From assembly GCA_026391835.1 (NCBI GenBank), contig JAPLDF010000015.1:62001-126000 (forward strand): a stretch of DNA of 64,000 nucleotides, in the 5' to 3' direction. Below, one piece after another: positions 49,600 to 57,650 of this stretch. This DNA is from Bacteroidota bacterium (GTDB taxonomy: Bacteria; Bacteroidota; Bacteroidia; Bacteroidales; FEN-979). A model generated the notes under the pieces. That model had not been told where the DNA came from. It searched no databases and saw nothing but the letters and a program-made list of their open reading frames with translations. Positions within the stretch are counted from its first letter, which is position 1. Every line of letters begins with the position of its first letter. A program made the translations under genes and the position numbers.

Positions 49600-49655
49600 A
49601 AGGTCACAAAGTAACAGAGTAATAAAGTAACAAAGTCACAGAGTCACAGGGTCAC
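49600..49655. repeat. Tandem array of seven 8-bp A-rich units
   Basis: Units in order: AAGGTCAC, AAAGTAAC, AGAGTAAT, AAAGTAAC, AAAGTCAC, AGAGTCAC, AGGGTCAC. It sits just upstream of the DUF1697 gene. Further on, 49700-49736 carries CTTTGTG, TTGGTGCCTTTGTGGCA words like those at 32280-32317. Confidence 0.75.
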
Positions 49656-49737
49656 GAAGATTCGCCAAGGGTAATCTACCGATATTTAACACTTTGTGTA
49701 TCCTGGTGGCTTGGTGCCTTTGTGGCATTATCCTGAA

Positions 49738-50652
49738 TTAATTATTACCTGATTGCGATTCATCGATGCCGGAGGTTTTAGGCAGCATATTATTTCTAAA
49801 ACGAAGAGCCATCGCAAATATATAAAAAAGCATATCCCCTCCTACGGTTACAAATCTTCCGAGCAATATGGCTTTCAGCAATTCACCTTCGCTGAGAAAA
49901 TTGTGCAGGATGGCCAGAAACACCATTTCACGCACCCCGATCCCTGCCGGCGCCCCTGGTGTGACCAACCCTGCAAGCCATGCAACAACGTAAACACCGA
50001 TGATGCCAACAAACATGGAACCAGTGCCCGGCCTGACCGATGTAAACTGGATCAACACACCATAAAAAACGATCCCGGCCAGCAAAAGAAACAGGATGTC
50101 CCATTGCATTGCCGACGCCATGCCCGCTCCTGCAAACCGGTACAGTGCGAACATCCCAATGACAAGAATAACAATGAACATGATGCAGGCAAGCAGGAAC
50201 GTAACCTGGTGCCTGAATAACGGGATGACCAGCACCGAAAACAGCGCCCCGGTACCTGCCAGCATCCCTATTTCCCACACCGCCGATTTAGCCAGCGGAA
50301 TTGCCGGCAGGCCGGCAGCCTGCCCGATGGCCTGCCTCCCGGCAAACTGGAAAATATTTCCCGGCACATACTTGGCAATCTGGGCTACGCCATACGTTTG
50401 AATTGACCACTTTTTCGTGGTCGTTACGCCCATGTACTGCAAAATATCATGCCAAGCCATGGCCTGAAAAATATTTGCAAGGCCATACGCTGCTATCAAT
50501 CCGGTCAATGAACACAATGATAACCAGGTGAGACCGGAAAAGTCAATCTGGTTTGAGTACATCGACAACTTTCTCACAACAAAGACAACCCCGGCGATGC
50601 CAATGACAAACCCGCCCCAGTTAAAAAGTTGTTTCCATTTAATGTGTTTCAC
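49738..50652 (-). CDS. Flippase-like integral membrane protein (UPF0104/LPG synthase TM domain)
   Basis: The 304-aa protein begins at a GTG (complement of 50650-50652) and has eight hydrophobic helices. The block YGVAQIAKYVPGNIFQFAGRQ is the family signature, and PGAPAGIGVREMVFLA another. This domain occurs in MprF, AglD and many stand-alone proteins near glycosyltransferases, where it is thought to move or organise lipid-linked sugars. It is 38 bp downstream of a GT2 gene on the same strand, so the pair probably supplies a lipid-linked sugar. Confidence 0.88.
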   Translation of the reverse strand: MKHIKWKQLFNWGGFVIGIAGVVFVVRKLSMYSNQIDFSGLTWLSLCSLTGLIAAYGLANIFQAMAWHDILQYMGVTTTKKWSIQTYGVAQIAKYVPGNIFQFAGRQAIGQAAGLPAIPLAKSAVWEIGMLAGTGALFSVLVIPLFRHQVTFLLACIMFIVILVIGMFALYRFAGAGMASAMQWDILFLLLAGIVFYGVLIQFTSVRPGTGSMFVGIIGVYVVAWLAGLVTPGAPAGIGVREMVFLAILHNFLSEGELLKAILLGRFVTVGGDMLFYIFAMALRFRNNMLPKTSGIDESQSGNN

Positions 50653-50690
50653 GTATCAGTCCTTTTTTGGAATCCCTTACCGAAAGCAGG

Positions 50691-51629
50691 TCATTTGTTA
50701 TTCCCGGTACGTTGTTTGAATTGGATATCTTCCAGCAGCCGCCGGTTGACCGACAGCAGGTCGGCCAGGAAAGCCACCAGTATTGTTTGAAAACCAATAC
50801 CGAGTAAGATGGAAGCCAGGATGATGGATTGCACATGGCCTTTTCCTTCGCCGATAAAATCGAGGTAGAGATACCTGATCCCGATCAGGATCCCCGCTCC
50901 GACCAGGAAGGAACCAATGGTGAAAAAGAAACGGAACGGTTTGTAAACCACGAAAATGCGGATGATGGTAATGACGGACCGTTTGATATACGACGGTATG
51001 CTTTTCAACAGGCGCGACGGCCTCAGATCATCATTTACCCTCACCGGCACCGAAATGATGGAAAGGTTTTTCTGCCCGGCCTGGATGATTGTTTCAAGCG
51101 TATAGGTGTATTCGTTGAACACGTTTAACAGCCGTGCTGCTTCACGGTTCATGGCCCTGAAGCCGCTGGTGGCATCCGGGATGTCGGTGTGGGATGCCTG
51201 GCGCACGACCCATGAGCCGAATTTTTGAAACAGTTTTTTTACCGGCGAAAAATGGGCGATTTCGCTGATGGACCTGGCCCCGATCACGATCTGGGCTCTC
51301 CCTTCAAGGATGGGAAGGGTGAGCTTCGGAATATCCCCTGCAAAATACTGGTTGTCGGCATCGGTATTCACGATTACATCTGCACCCAGCGCCAGGCATG
51401 CCTCAAGGCCGGCCATATACCCCTTGGCGAGTCCCTGGTGTTTTGGCAGTCCGATTATATGGTCAACCCCGTGGTCCCTGGCTACCCCGACAGTTCTGTC
51501 GGTCGAGCCATCGTCAATGATCAGCCACTCTACTGTATCGAACCCGTCAACCTGCCTGGGCAACTCGGCAAGGGCAATCGGCAGGGTTTTCTCTTCGTTG
51601 TAACATGGAATCTGGATGATCAGCTTCAT
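50691..51629 (-). CDS. GT2-family polyprenol-phosphate glycosyltransferase
   Basis: The 312-aa protein has the GT2 N-terminal fold (IQIPCYNEEKTLPIALAELP), the metal-binding aspartates in VNTDADNQY, and RLLKSIPSYIKRS leading into two C-terminal transmembrane helices. This is the DPM/GtrB architecture, which transfers a sugar from a nucleotide donor to a polyprenol phosphate on the cytosolic face. The flippase-like gene follows directly. Its 5' region faces the divergent envelope operon at 52179 across a repeat-rich gap. Confidence 0.9.
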   Translation of the reverse strand: MKLIIQIPCYNEEKTLPIALAELPRQVDGFDTVEWLIIDDGSTDRTVGVARDHGVDHIIGLPKHQGLAKGYMAGLEACLALGADVIVNTDADNQYFAGDIPKLTLPILEGRAQIVIGARSISEIAHFSPVKKLFQKFGSWVVRQASHTDIPDATSGFRAMNREAARLLNVFNEYTYTLETIIQAGQKNLSIISVPVRVNDDLRPSRLLKSIPSYIKRSVITIIRIFVVYKPFRFFFTIGSFLVGAGILIGIRYLYLDFIGEGKGHVQSIILASILLGIGFQTILVAFLADLLSVNRRLLEDIQFKQRTGNNK

Positions 51630-51642
51630 GGATTAAGAATCA

Positions 51643-51835
51643 AGTGACTGTTTGAAAATTTTATTTTATAATCGGTTTTTGTACAACGTAGTGCCGTAGG
51701 CACAAAATACGGGTAAAAATCGAATGTTCGGATAGCCATTTCGTCCCGTACGGGACGAAATAATGCATCTCCTCATGCTATTCTACCCACATAAAATCCC
51801 AAAAGGGATATAAAAACAATTTTAAACAGTCTCTA
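51643..51835. mobile_element. MITE-like element containing three palindromes
   Basis: Imperfect terminal inverted repeats of about 28 bp bound the element: AGTGACTGTTTGAAAATTTT at the left (51643) and, on the opposite strand, AGAGACTGTTTAAAATTGTT at the right (ending near 51835). Inside are three hairpins: GTGCC(3)GGCAC at 51691-51703, the 24-bp perfect palindrome with core CGTCCCGTACGGGACG at 51738-51761, and ATCCC(4)GGGAT at 51797-51810. There is no coding capacity. A similar end word occurs at 17429. Bases 51836-52108 hold nothing identifiable. Confidence 0.6.
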
Positions 51836-52108
51836 ACTGCCTGAGAAAAAATGGTGCCAATGGCTGAATTGAAAAGCATTCAGCAACGGAGCCTGCAAAC
51901 AGGCTTTTCATTAAGTAAAAGTACAAAGAGTTTGCATAACAAGCCGGTTTCTGATCCTGAAATTATGTCATGGCACCGTTTTTTTACCTTTCACGGAAAT
52001 ACATGAATAAAACTGCTGAAAATGAATCACTTCTCCTGCAACGATGTGCCAGGAAATTTTAATTAAATTTCCTTACCCTAACAAATGGTTTAATATTACT
52101 GAATTCAT

Positions 52109-52116
52109 TACATTTG
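52109..52116 (+). promoter_or_regulatory. -7 element for the envelope-modification operon
   Basis: TACATTTG matches TAnnTTTG 62 bp before the ATG at 52179; GGTTTAA lies at the -33 region. The predicted leader is about 55 nt. Confidence 0.5.
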
Positions 52117-52178
52117 CTTGAAGAATAAGAATTCGTAAGTCTCTATAACTTGAATAGCTTTAATTACCCCCATTGACC

Positions 52179-54311
52179 ATGAAATTTTCAAAACCTTTCC
52201 TTGTTTCAGCGGCTGCCGTATTCCCTTTTATGTTGCTCCTTGTCGCCCCGCTTTCATTTTATTTTGGAAACATCAACGAGTTGGCCTTTGGGTTGAAAGA
52301 CGTAACGCTGCAGGTATCCGGCTTGTTTCTTGTATTATTTGCCATCCTGTTTCTTCTCCTCTTTCTTTTTCGCCGCAAGGTAACCACTTTTAGTGTTCTG
52401 GCCGGTTTGTTAACAGGCCTTGCCTTATCGGTATGGCTGCAAAGCCAGCTGTTTGTATGGAACTTCGGGCTATTCCGCGGCGAAATGGTCGACTGGGACC
52501 GCTGGAAAATTCAAATGTACCTTGAATTTGCCACCTGGGCAGTCGTGATTTTGCTCACCGTTTTTGCCTTCCTTAGAAAAAACAGGAAGGTCGCGAACAA
52601 TATCCTGATGGGCATTTACCTGGTCGGAATTATCTCCGTGGCTGCCGGTTATGTTGCAGCCCCCAGGGAGAAAAACAAAACACCCGAAATCAACGACGCA
52701 AAGCAAAAAGATTTTTTCTCCTTCCATCCTAAGAACAATGTTCTTCTTATCATCCTGGATACTTTTCAGTCAGACTATTTCGAATATATTACACAGAAAT
52801 ATCCGGTGGAGGCGAGCATGTTTGACGGTTTCACATTTTACCGGAATACCGCAAGCATGTTTCCCACCACCAAGGCGAGCCTCCCGTCGATCATCACCGG
52901 GTCGTGTTACCTGAATAAAAACCCTTACGACACTTTTATCTCCAGGTCAAACGCCAGGTTCAACCTGCTTGATGCCTATAAAAAGAAATCTTACAGTGCA
53001 TACCTGGCGGGAATCAACGGCACCTTTCCCGGTGTGCTGGCCATGCAGACATTTGTTGACGAATTGAGCGAAAATTCAGTCCACCCGTTTTTTGAATATA
53101 TTGATTTTGCGCTGTTTCGCTCCATCCCGACATACTTTAAACCCGTCATCTACAACAATGGGATCTGGCTTTTTTCATTTCTCCAGCGAAGAAATTATCC
53201 CCCCGACAATTTTGGCGTGGATATCCGTTTCCTGGAGTTAATTGAAAAATTCGCCTTTGTACCCAAAGTGCCGGAAAGCAGTGGCACCTTTAAAATACTT
53301 CATTTTTCAATTCCGCATCTCCCGGTGTGTGTGGATGAGAATCTGAAATATGATCCCTCTTTAACCGGGAAGGAAGGATACCTGAAACAAGCGCGCGGAG
53401 CCGTCAGGGTGGCCGGCAGGGTATTAAACACGCTTAAACGGCTAGGGATTTATGATAACTCCGAAATCATCATCCTTTCTGACCATGGTACGATGAACAT
53501 GCCCCAGGCAAACAAGGAAGGTGTTAACCAGGATACGACGAGCCTCGTTCCTCCAGGTGTAATAACCTCATCCCATGCTTTGCTGCTGCATAAGCCTGCG
53601 CTGTCAAGGGGTACCCTCGTCACGAATGATTCCCCCCTGGAAATAACAGATATTGCCTGTATCCTGGGGCTGCGCGATGGCGACAGCGCGTGCAACAAAT
53701 ACCTGGCCGCCAAGTCAGGAGGCAGCAGGGAGCGCCCTTTTTATTTTTACACCTGGGACGACTCCTGGGATACCGAAAACATGCCGCAGATGACTGAATA
53801 TTACATTTCCGGCCATGTTTATGATAAGGCCAGTTATCGTAAAGGGAGGTACCTGTATGCTGCATCAGGCATGGTAGAGATTTCCTCAAATAAATATTAT
53901 CAAATCGGCAAGCCGGTATTGTTTTCTGCAGGGGGCAAATCTGATGAGTATATCCTGAAAGGCTGGAGCAGGCAGGAACCCGATCATCGATGGACAGACG
54001 GGGCTGTTGCAGGCCTCGTGTTCCAGCTTGACAAGAAACCCCAACGTGATATGGTACTGCGGCTCTGGGGAGTCGGAATAAATGGGGAGAATAAAAAAGA
54101 GAGTGAAAAGATTAAACTGACCGTGAACGGGAAACAGGTTGCCAGCTGGGAATTGATCGGAAACAATAAATACGAAGCCCTGATCCCTGCTGCCTTGGCG
54201 CCGGATGGACTGATAAATGTTGAAATTGCCATCAGCAACCCGAAGAGTTCTGCGAATGACCGCCGGCAGCTGGGCATGGCTGTAACCAAACTGGTAATTG
54301 ACGAAGAGTAA
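52179..54311 (+). CDS. Membrane-anchored alkaline-phosphatase/sulfatase-superfamily enzyme
   Basis: Starting at ATG 52179 (a TTG lies two codons earlier), the 710-aa protein has five N-terminal transmembrane helices followed by a periplasmic catalytic domain from about residue 185. The metal-binding and nucleophile regions are visible: NNVLLIILDTFQSD, SMFPTTKASLPSIITG (threonine nucleophile candidate), HFSIPHLP and ILSDHGTMN. There is no C-x-P-x-R sulfatase signature, so it is more like phosphoethanolamine or phosphoglycerol transferases of the EptA/LtaS group than a true sulfatase. A C-terminal beta domain (residues 590-710) is additional. First gene of the six-gene operon; a role in adding phospho-groups to an envelope glycan is inferred. 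Confidence 0.82.
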   Translation: MKFSKPFLVSAAAVFPFMLLLVAPLSFYFGNINELAFGLKDVTLQVSGLFLVLFAILFLLLFLFRRKVTTFSVLAGLLTGLALSVWLQSQLFVWNFGLFRGEMVDWDRWKIQMYLEFATWAVVILLTVFAFLRKNRKVANNILMGIYLVGIISVAAGYVAAPREKNKTPEINDAKQKDFFSFHPKNNVLLIILDTFQSDYFEYITQKYPVEASMFDGFTFYRNTASMFPTTKASLPSIITGSCYLNKNPYDTFISRSNARFNLLDAYKKKSYSAYLAGINGTFPGVLAMQTFVDELSENSVHPFFEYIDFALFRSIPTYFKPVIYNNGIWLFSFLQRRNYPPDNFGVDIRFLELIEKFAFVPKVPESSGTFKILHFSIPHLPVCVDENLKYDPSLTGKEGYLKQARGAVRVAGRVLNTLKRLGIYDNSEIIILSDHGTMNMPQANKEGVNQDTTSLVPPGVITSSHALLLHKPALSRGTLVTNDSPLEITDIACILGLRDGDSACNKYLAAKSGGSRERPFYFYTWDDSWDTENMPQMTEYYISGHVYDKASYRKGRYLYAASGMVEISSNKYYQIGKPVLFSAGGKSDEYILKGWSRQEPDHRWTDGAVAGLVFQLDKKPQRDMVLRLWGVGINGENKKESEKIKLTVNGKQVASWELIGNNKYEALIPAALAPDGLINVEIAISNPKSSANDRRQLGMAVTKLVIDEE

Positions 54312-54320
54312 CGATTATAA

Positions 54321-55745
54321 ATGAACCAATTCATGACGCACAACAGGATACAGGCAAGCTCATTCCGGGATCCCAGCGGATTTCTTTTCTACGAAGGCGA
54401 AAAGTTGCTCAGGCACGTGAACAAGTGTTACCAGGCAGATTACGACCTGCTGATGGGTTCAGGACTTTATGAAAAACTATGTGATGAAAACCTGTTGATC
54501 AGGCATGAGGTCCTGGAAAATCATAAGGGGCTGGATGGCAATGTATACAAAGTCATTGCCCCTGAAATGATCAGTTTCATCTCGTATCCCTACGAGTGGT
54601 CATTCAGCCAGCTGCAGGATGCAGCCCTTGCTACCCTGAAAATTCAAAAAATCGCCCTGCAGTACGGAATGACGCTGAAAGACAGCAGCGCTTACAACAT
54701 ACAATTTCACAAGGGGAGCCCGATCTTCATCGACACCCTGTCGTTTGAAAAATACAGGGAAGACAAACCATGGGAAGCCTACAAACAATTTTGCCAGCAT
54801 TTCCTTGCCCCGCTTGCCCTGATGAGCTATACGGATATCCGGCTGAACCAGTTGCTTAAACTCTACATGGATGGCATCCCGCTTGACCTGACCAGCAACC
54901 TGCTGCCATTCAAAACAAAGATCAACTTCCTGCTGCTGATGCACATTCACCTGCATGCCAGTTCGCAGAAAAAATACGAAAGCAAGGGCTCCGCCTCAAA
55001 AAACATTAAAATCAAACTTTCCAACCTGACGGCCCTTATCGACAGCCTGAGTTACATGGTCCGCAAATTCAGGTTAAAAAAACAGGATACCGAATGGGGC
55101 GAATATTACACCTTCACCAATTATAACGACCTGTCATTCACACACAAGAAAGAGATCATCGACGGGTACCTCAAAGAAATCCGCCCCGAAACCGTTTGGG
55201 ACCTGGGGGCCAACACAGGCGAATTTACCAGGATCGCCGCCCTGCAGGGCATCAACTGCATGGCATTTGACATTGATCCGCTTGCCGTTAACGCCAACTA
55301 CAACCATGTTAAAAAAAACAACATCGGCAACATCCTGCCCCTGGTCATGGACCTCACGAACCCAAGCCCCGCGATCGGCTGGAACAACAAGGAACGCATG
55401 TCAATGGTCAAACGGCCGCATCCCGGTGCAGTGCTTGCGCTGGCCATCATCCATCACCTGGCCATTTCCAACAATCTGCCATTTGCCAGGATATCAAAAT
55501 TCCTCAGCAGGCTGAGCGAATACCTCATCATTGAATTTGTGCCCAAATCGGATTCCCAGGTGAAAATATTGCTCGAGTCAAGAAAGGATATTTTCCAGGA
55601 ATATGATGAATCACATTTTGAACAGGAGTTCTCTGTTTATTTCGACATCTGTAAAAAAGAGAAGATCCGCGAAGCTGAAAGAGTTGTTTACCTCATGAAA
55701 AGTAAAAATAAAAAGTTTAATTTTGCCGGCAACTCAACCATTTGA
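54321..55745 (+). CDS. NoeA-like SAM-dependent methyltransferase
   Basis: The 474-aa protein has a long N-terminal region (residues 1-250) containing PEMISFISYPYEWSFSQL and LKDSSAYNIQFHKG, followed by a Rossmann methyltransferase domain with motif I VWDLGANTGEFTRIAA and acidic motif II AFDIDPLAV. The N-terminal PYEWSF and DSSAYN motifs are found in the NoeA/nodulation methyltransferase family and homologues in glycan clusters. It probably methylates a sugar or glycan in the cytosol. It lies 9 bp after the preceding stop and 38 bp before the small membrane protein gene. Confidence 0.8.
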   Translation: MNQFMTHNRIQASSFRDPSGFLFYEGEKLLRHVNKCYQADYDLLMGSGLYEKLCDENLLIRHEVLENHKGLDGNVYKVIAPEMISFISYPYEWSFSQLQDAALATLKIQKIALQYGMTLKDSSAYNIQFHKGSPIFIDTLSFEKYREDKPWEAYKQFCQHFLAPLALMSYTDIRLNQLLKLYMDGIPLDLTSNLLPFKTKINFLLLMHIHLHASSQKKYESKGSASKNIKIKLSNLTALIDSLSYMVRKFRLKKQDTEWGEYYTFTNYNDLSFTHKKEIIDGYLKEIRPETVWDLGANTGEFTRIAALQGINCMAFDIDPLAVNANYNHVKKNNIGNILPLVMDLTNPSPAIGWNNKERMSMVKRPHPGAVLALAIIHHLAISNNLPFARISKFLSRLSEYLIIEFVPKSDSQVKILLESRKDIFQEYDESHFEQEFSVYFDICKKEKIREAERVVYLMKSKNKKFNFAGNSTI

Positions 55746-55783
55746 TCTTTAACCATCAGTCGCCTGAATAAAAATTACCGCAC

Positions 55784-56023
55784 ATGAGCACTCTTTTAGC
55801 AAGCATCCTGGCACTCCGGCTATTATCGGTACCACTCACAATCCTTACCTATATTGATCCGGGAACAGGCAGCATCATCCTCCAGGCACTTGTGGCCACG
55901 GTTGTCGGCGCAGCAATAGCCGTCAAGCTATTCTGGCACCGCCTGCTGAAATTTTTCGGCCTGCGAAAAGGCAGCACTGCCGATACCGTTACAAAACCGG
56001 GTGATACTCCCAAAAAGCCTTAG
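55784..56023 (+). CDS. Small YIDPGTGS membrane protein
   Basis: The 79-aa protein carries an N-terminal hydrophobic segment, the motif LTYIDPGTGSIILQALVATV (residues 21-40) continuing into a second helix, and a basic tail (KLFWHRLLKFFGLRKG). The YIDPGTGS motif is recurrent in small proteins of envelope-glycan loci, but I know of no assigned function. It lies between the NoeA-like and YidC-like genes. The conserved motif at a membrane boundary suggests an interaction element. Confidence 0.75.
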   Translation: MSTLLASILALRLLSVPLTILTYIDPGTGSIILQALVATVVGAAIAVKLFWHRLLKFFGLRKGSTADTVTKPGDTPKKP

Positions 56024-56030
56024 AAACCTC

Positions 56031-57614
56031 ATGCCAGGATTCAACTTAATGCGGTTCCTGCTCCCGGCAGCAGTGTTTTTTCTTATACGCTCATGTTTAA
56101 ACCCGGTTGATTCCTATGCACAAACGGATCAGCGCGCTGCAATAACAACCCCGACGGTTCAACTTGGATGGGCCCCAAACCAAGGCGATATCTCCACATG
56201 GAACGTCCTGGCCGGAAAAAGCGGCAATACGGACAGCTGGCATCCGATGATTACAACTGCCGGAAACGGCGTGATCCTCTCGCAGCATCTCCGCCTGCAG
56301 GGCAGCATCCACGGGGAATTGGTTCACGGCGGAACCATTACCAAAACCGGCCTTCACCTGCAACAGGTTTTTGAAAAATCCGGCCAACCCTATTGTTTTA
56401 AGATGGTGATCAGCATCACCAACCGGTCAGGTACTGCATATGTTCCTGCTCCTGCCGATGACCTGGCCCTCACCCTGGGCCCGGGGATGGGAGAAAAGCT
56501 TCAGACACCTTCGGTCCAATCATCCAATTACACTTACGTGGAACCGGTGGCTTCGTGGAACGGCAAAGTAACATCATACCGGGATGGGACAACCCAACCC
56601 CGTATTCTAGGCTGGAAATCCCCAGACCTTTGCTGGGCCGGCCTCCATGACCGGTATTTTGCCCTCCTGATCCTTCCGGCTGAACCAGCCGGGGAACATG
56701 CCTCGCTCCCCTTCACCCGGGCCGTCGTAAAATTCAATACTCCCGCCATGCGATCCCTGCCTCCCGCGATCGATCTGCCTATGTTGTTTTTTAAATTGCC
56801 GGTTACCTCACTCGCTCCCGGCAGCCAGATGCGCTGGGAATTCCTGGTATTCTCCGGCCCGAAATCGCAGGCCACTCTGTCGTCAGCCCCTGTCAACCTC
56901 AATTCCCTGCTTTTTGCCGGGCTCTGGAACTGGATGCGCTGGATCTGTTTCGGGTTGCTCTGGCTCCTTACCGTCATTCACATGATTATTCCCGGGTGGG
57001 GATGGTCGATCATCGTCCTTGCTTTTATTGTAAGGATCCTGTTGTCCCCGTTTGCAAAAAAGGCACTTGTCAGCCAGCAGCGTTTTGTGGAAGCTCAGAA
57101 AATGATGCTGCCAGAACTTGCCGAGATCAAAAAAAACTGGAAAGGCGGCGAACAAAGCGAGCGTATCCTTCAACTTTTCAAATCTTACAACGTAAGCCCG
57201 CTTGCCGGCCTGAAACCCCTGTTGATCGTGCTCATCCAGCTTCCGGTCCTCATCGGGCTCTTCCAGGTCCTGGGCGCCGCCTACGAATTGCACGATGCCG
57301 GCTTCCTGTGGATCCGCACCCTGGCCGAACCGGATAAACTGTTCTCTTTCGGATTCAATATCCCGCTACTGGGAAGCTATTTCAACATCCTGCCGGTACT
57401 GATGGCCGTGGTCACCCTGCTCTCCTTCAAATTATCCCCGGCACCTACCGCCGAAAAGAAAGGGCAATTGACGCAGAATCTTTTCCTGGTCGCCATGACC
57501 CTGATGTTTTTCCTGCTGTTCTACTCCTTTCCGGCCGGGATGGTGCTCTACTGGACCTTTGCCAATGTGTTTCATATTGTGCAGCACCGGTGGATGCTCT
57601 GGACAGCCAAATAA
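56031..57614 (+). CDS. YidC/Oxa1-family insertase paralogue in a glycan-modification operon
   Basis: I start at ATG 56031, 7 bp after the small-protein stop; the frame opens earlier with a GTG at 56001 and another ATG is at 56049. The 527-aa product has a signal/first helix, a periplasmic beta-sandwich domain (about residues 30-285) and the five-helix YidC core. The core keeps the hydrophilic-groove arginine in LAFIVRILLSPF, the cytosolic hairpin (AQKMMLPELAEIKKNW...), YNVSPLAGLKPLLIVLIQLP and the last helix FPAGMVLYWTFANVFHIVQ. Housekeeping YidC normally sits with rnpA and rpmH; here it is embedded among acyl- and methyltransferases. It may insert or assemble operon proteins. This role is inferred. 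Confidence 0.88.
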   Translation: MPGFNLMRFLLPAAVFFLIRSCLNPVDSYAQTDQRAAITTPTVQLGWAPNQGDISTWNVLAGKSGNTDSWHPMITTAGNGVILSQHLRLQGSIHGELVHGGTITKTGLHLQQVFEKSGQPYCFKMVISITNRSGTAYVPAPADDLALTLGPGMGEKLQTPSVQSSNYTYVEPVASWNGKVTSYRDGTTQPRILGWKSPDLCWAGLHDRYFALLILPAEPAGEHASLPFTRAVVKFNTPAMRSLPPAIDLPMLFFKLPVTSLAPGSQMRWEFLVFSGPKSQATLSSAPVNLNSLLFAGLWNWMRWICFGLLWLLTVIHMIIPGWGWSIIVLAFIVRILLSPFAKKALVSQQRFVEAQKMMLPELAEIKKNWKGGEQSERILQLFKSYNVSPLAGLKPLLIVLIQLPVLIGLFQVLGAAYELHDAGFLWIRTLAEPDKLFSFGFNIPLLGSYFNILPVLMAVVTLLSFKLSPAPTAEKKGQLTQNLFLVAMTLMFFLLFYSFPAGMVLYWTFANVFHIVQHRWMLWTAK

Positions 57615-57627
57615 TTCAAAATTAAGT

Positions 57628-57635
57628 TATCTTTG
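57628..57635 (+). promoter_or_regulatory. Possible internal promoter before the MBOAT gene
   Basis: TATCTTTG matches TAnnTTTG, 15 bp before the MBOAT start codon, in the 36-bp gap after the YidC-like gene. No -33 TTG is present, so it may be fortuitous. Confidence 0.3.
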
Positions 57636-57650
57636 GCACTTTGATTTAGT

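Noticed and set aside
52179-54311. True sulfatase
   Set aside because: The sulfatase formylglycine signature C/S-x-P-x-R is missing; a threonine nucleophile in SMFPTTKASLP fits phospho-transferase relatives better.
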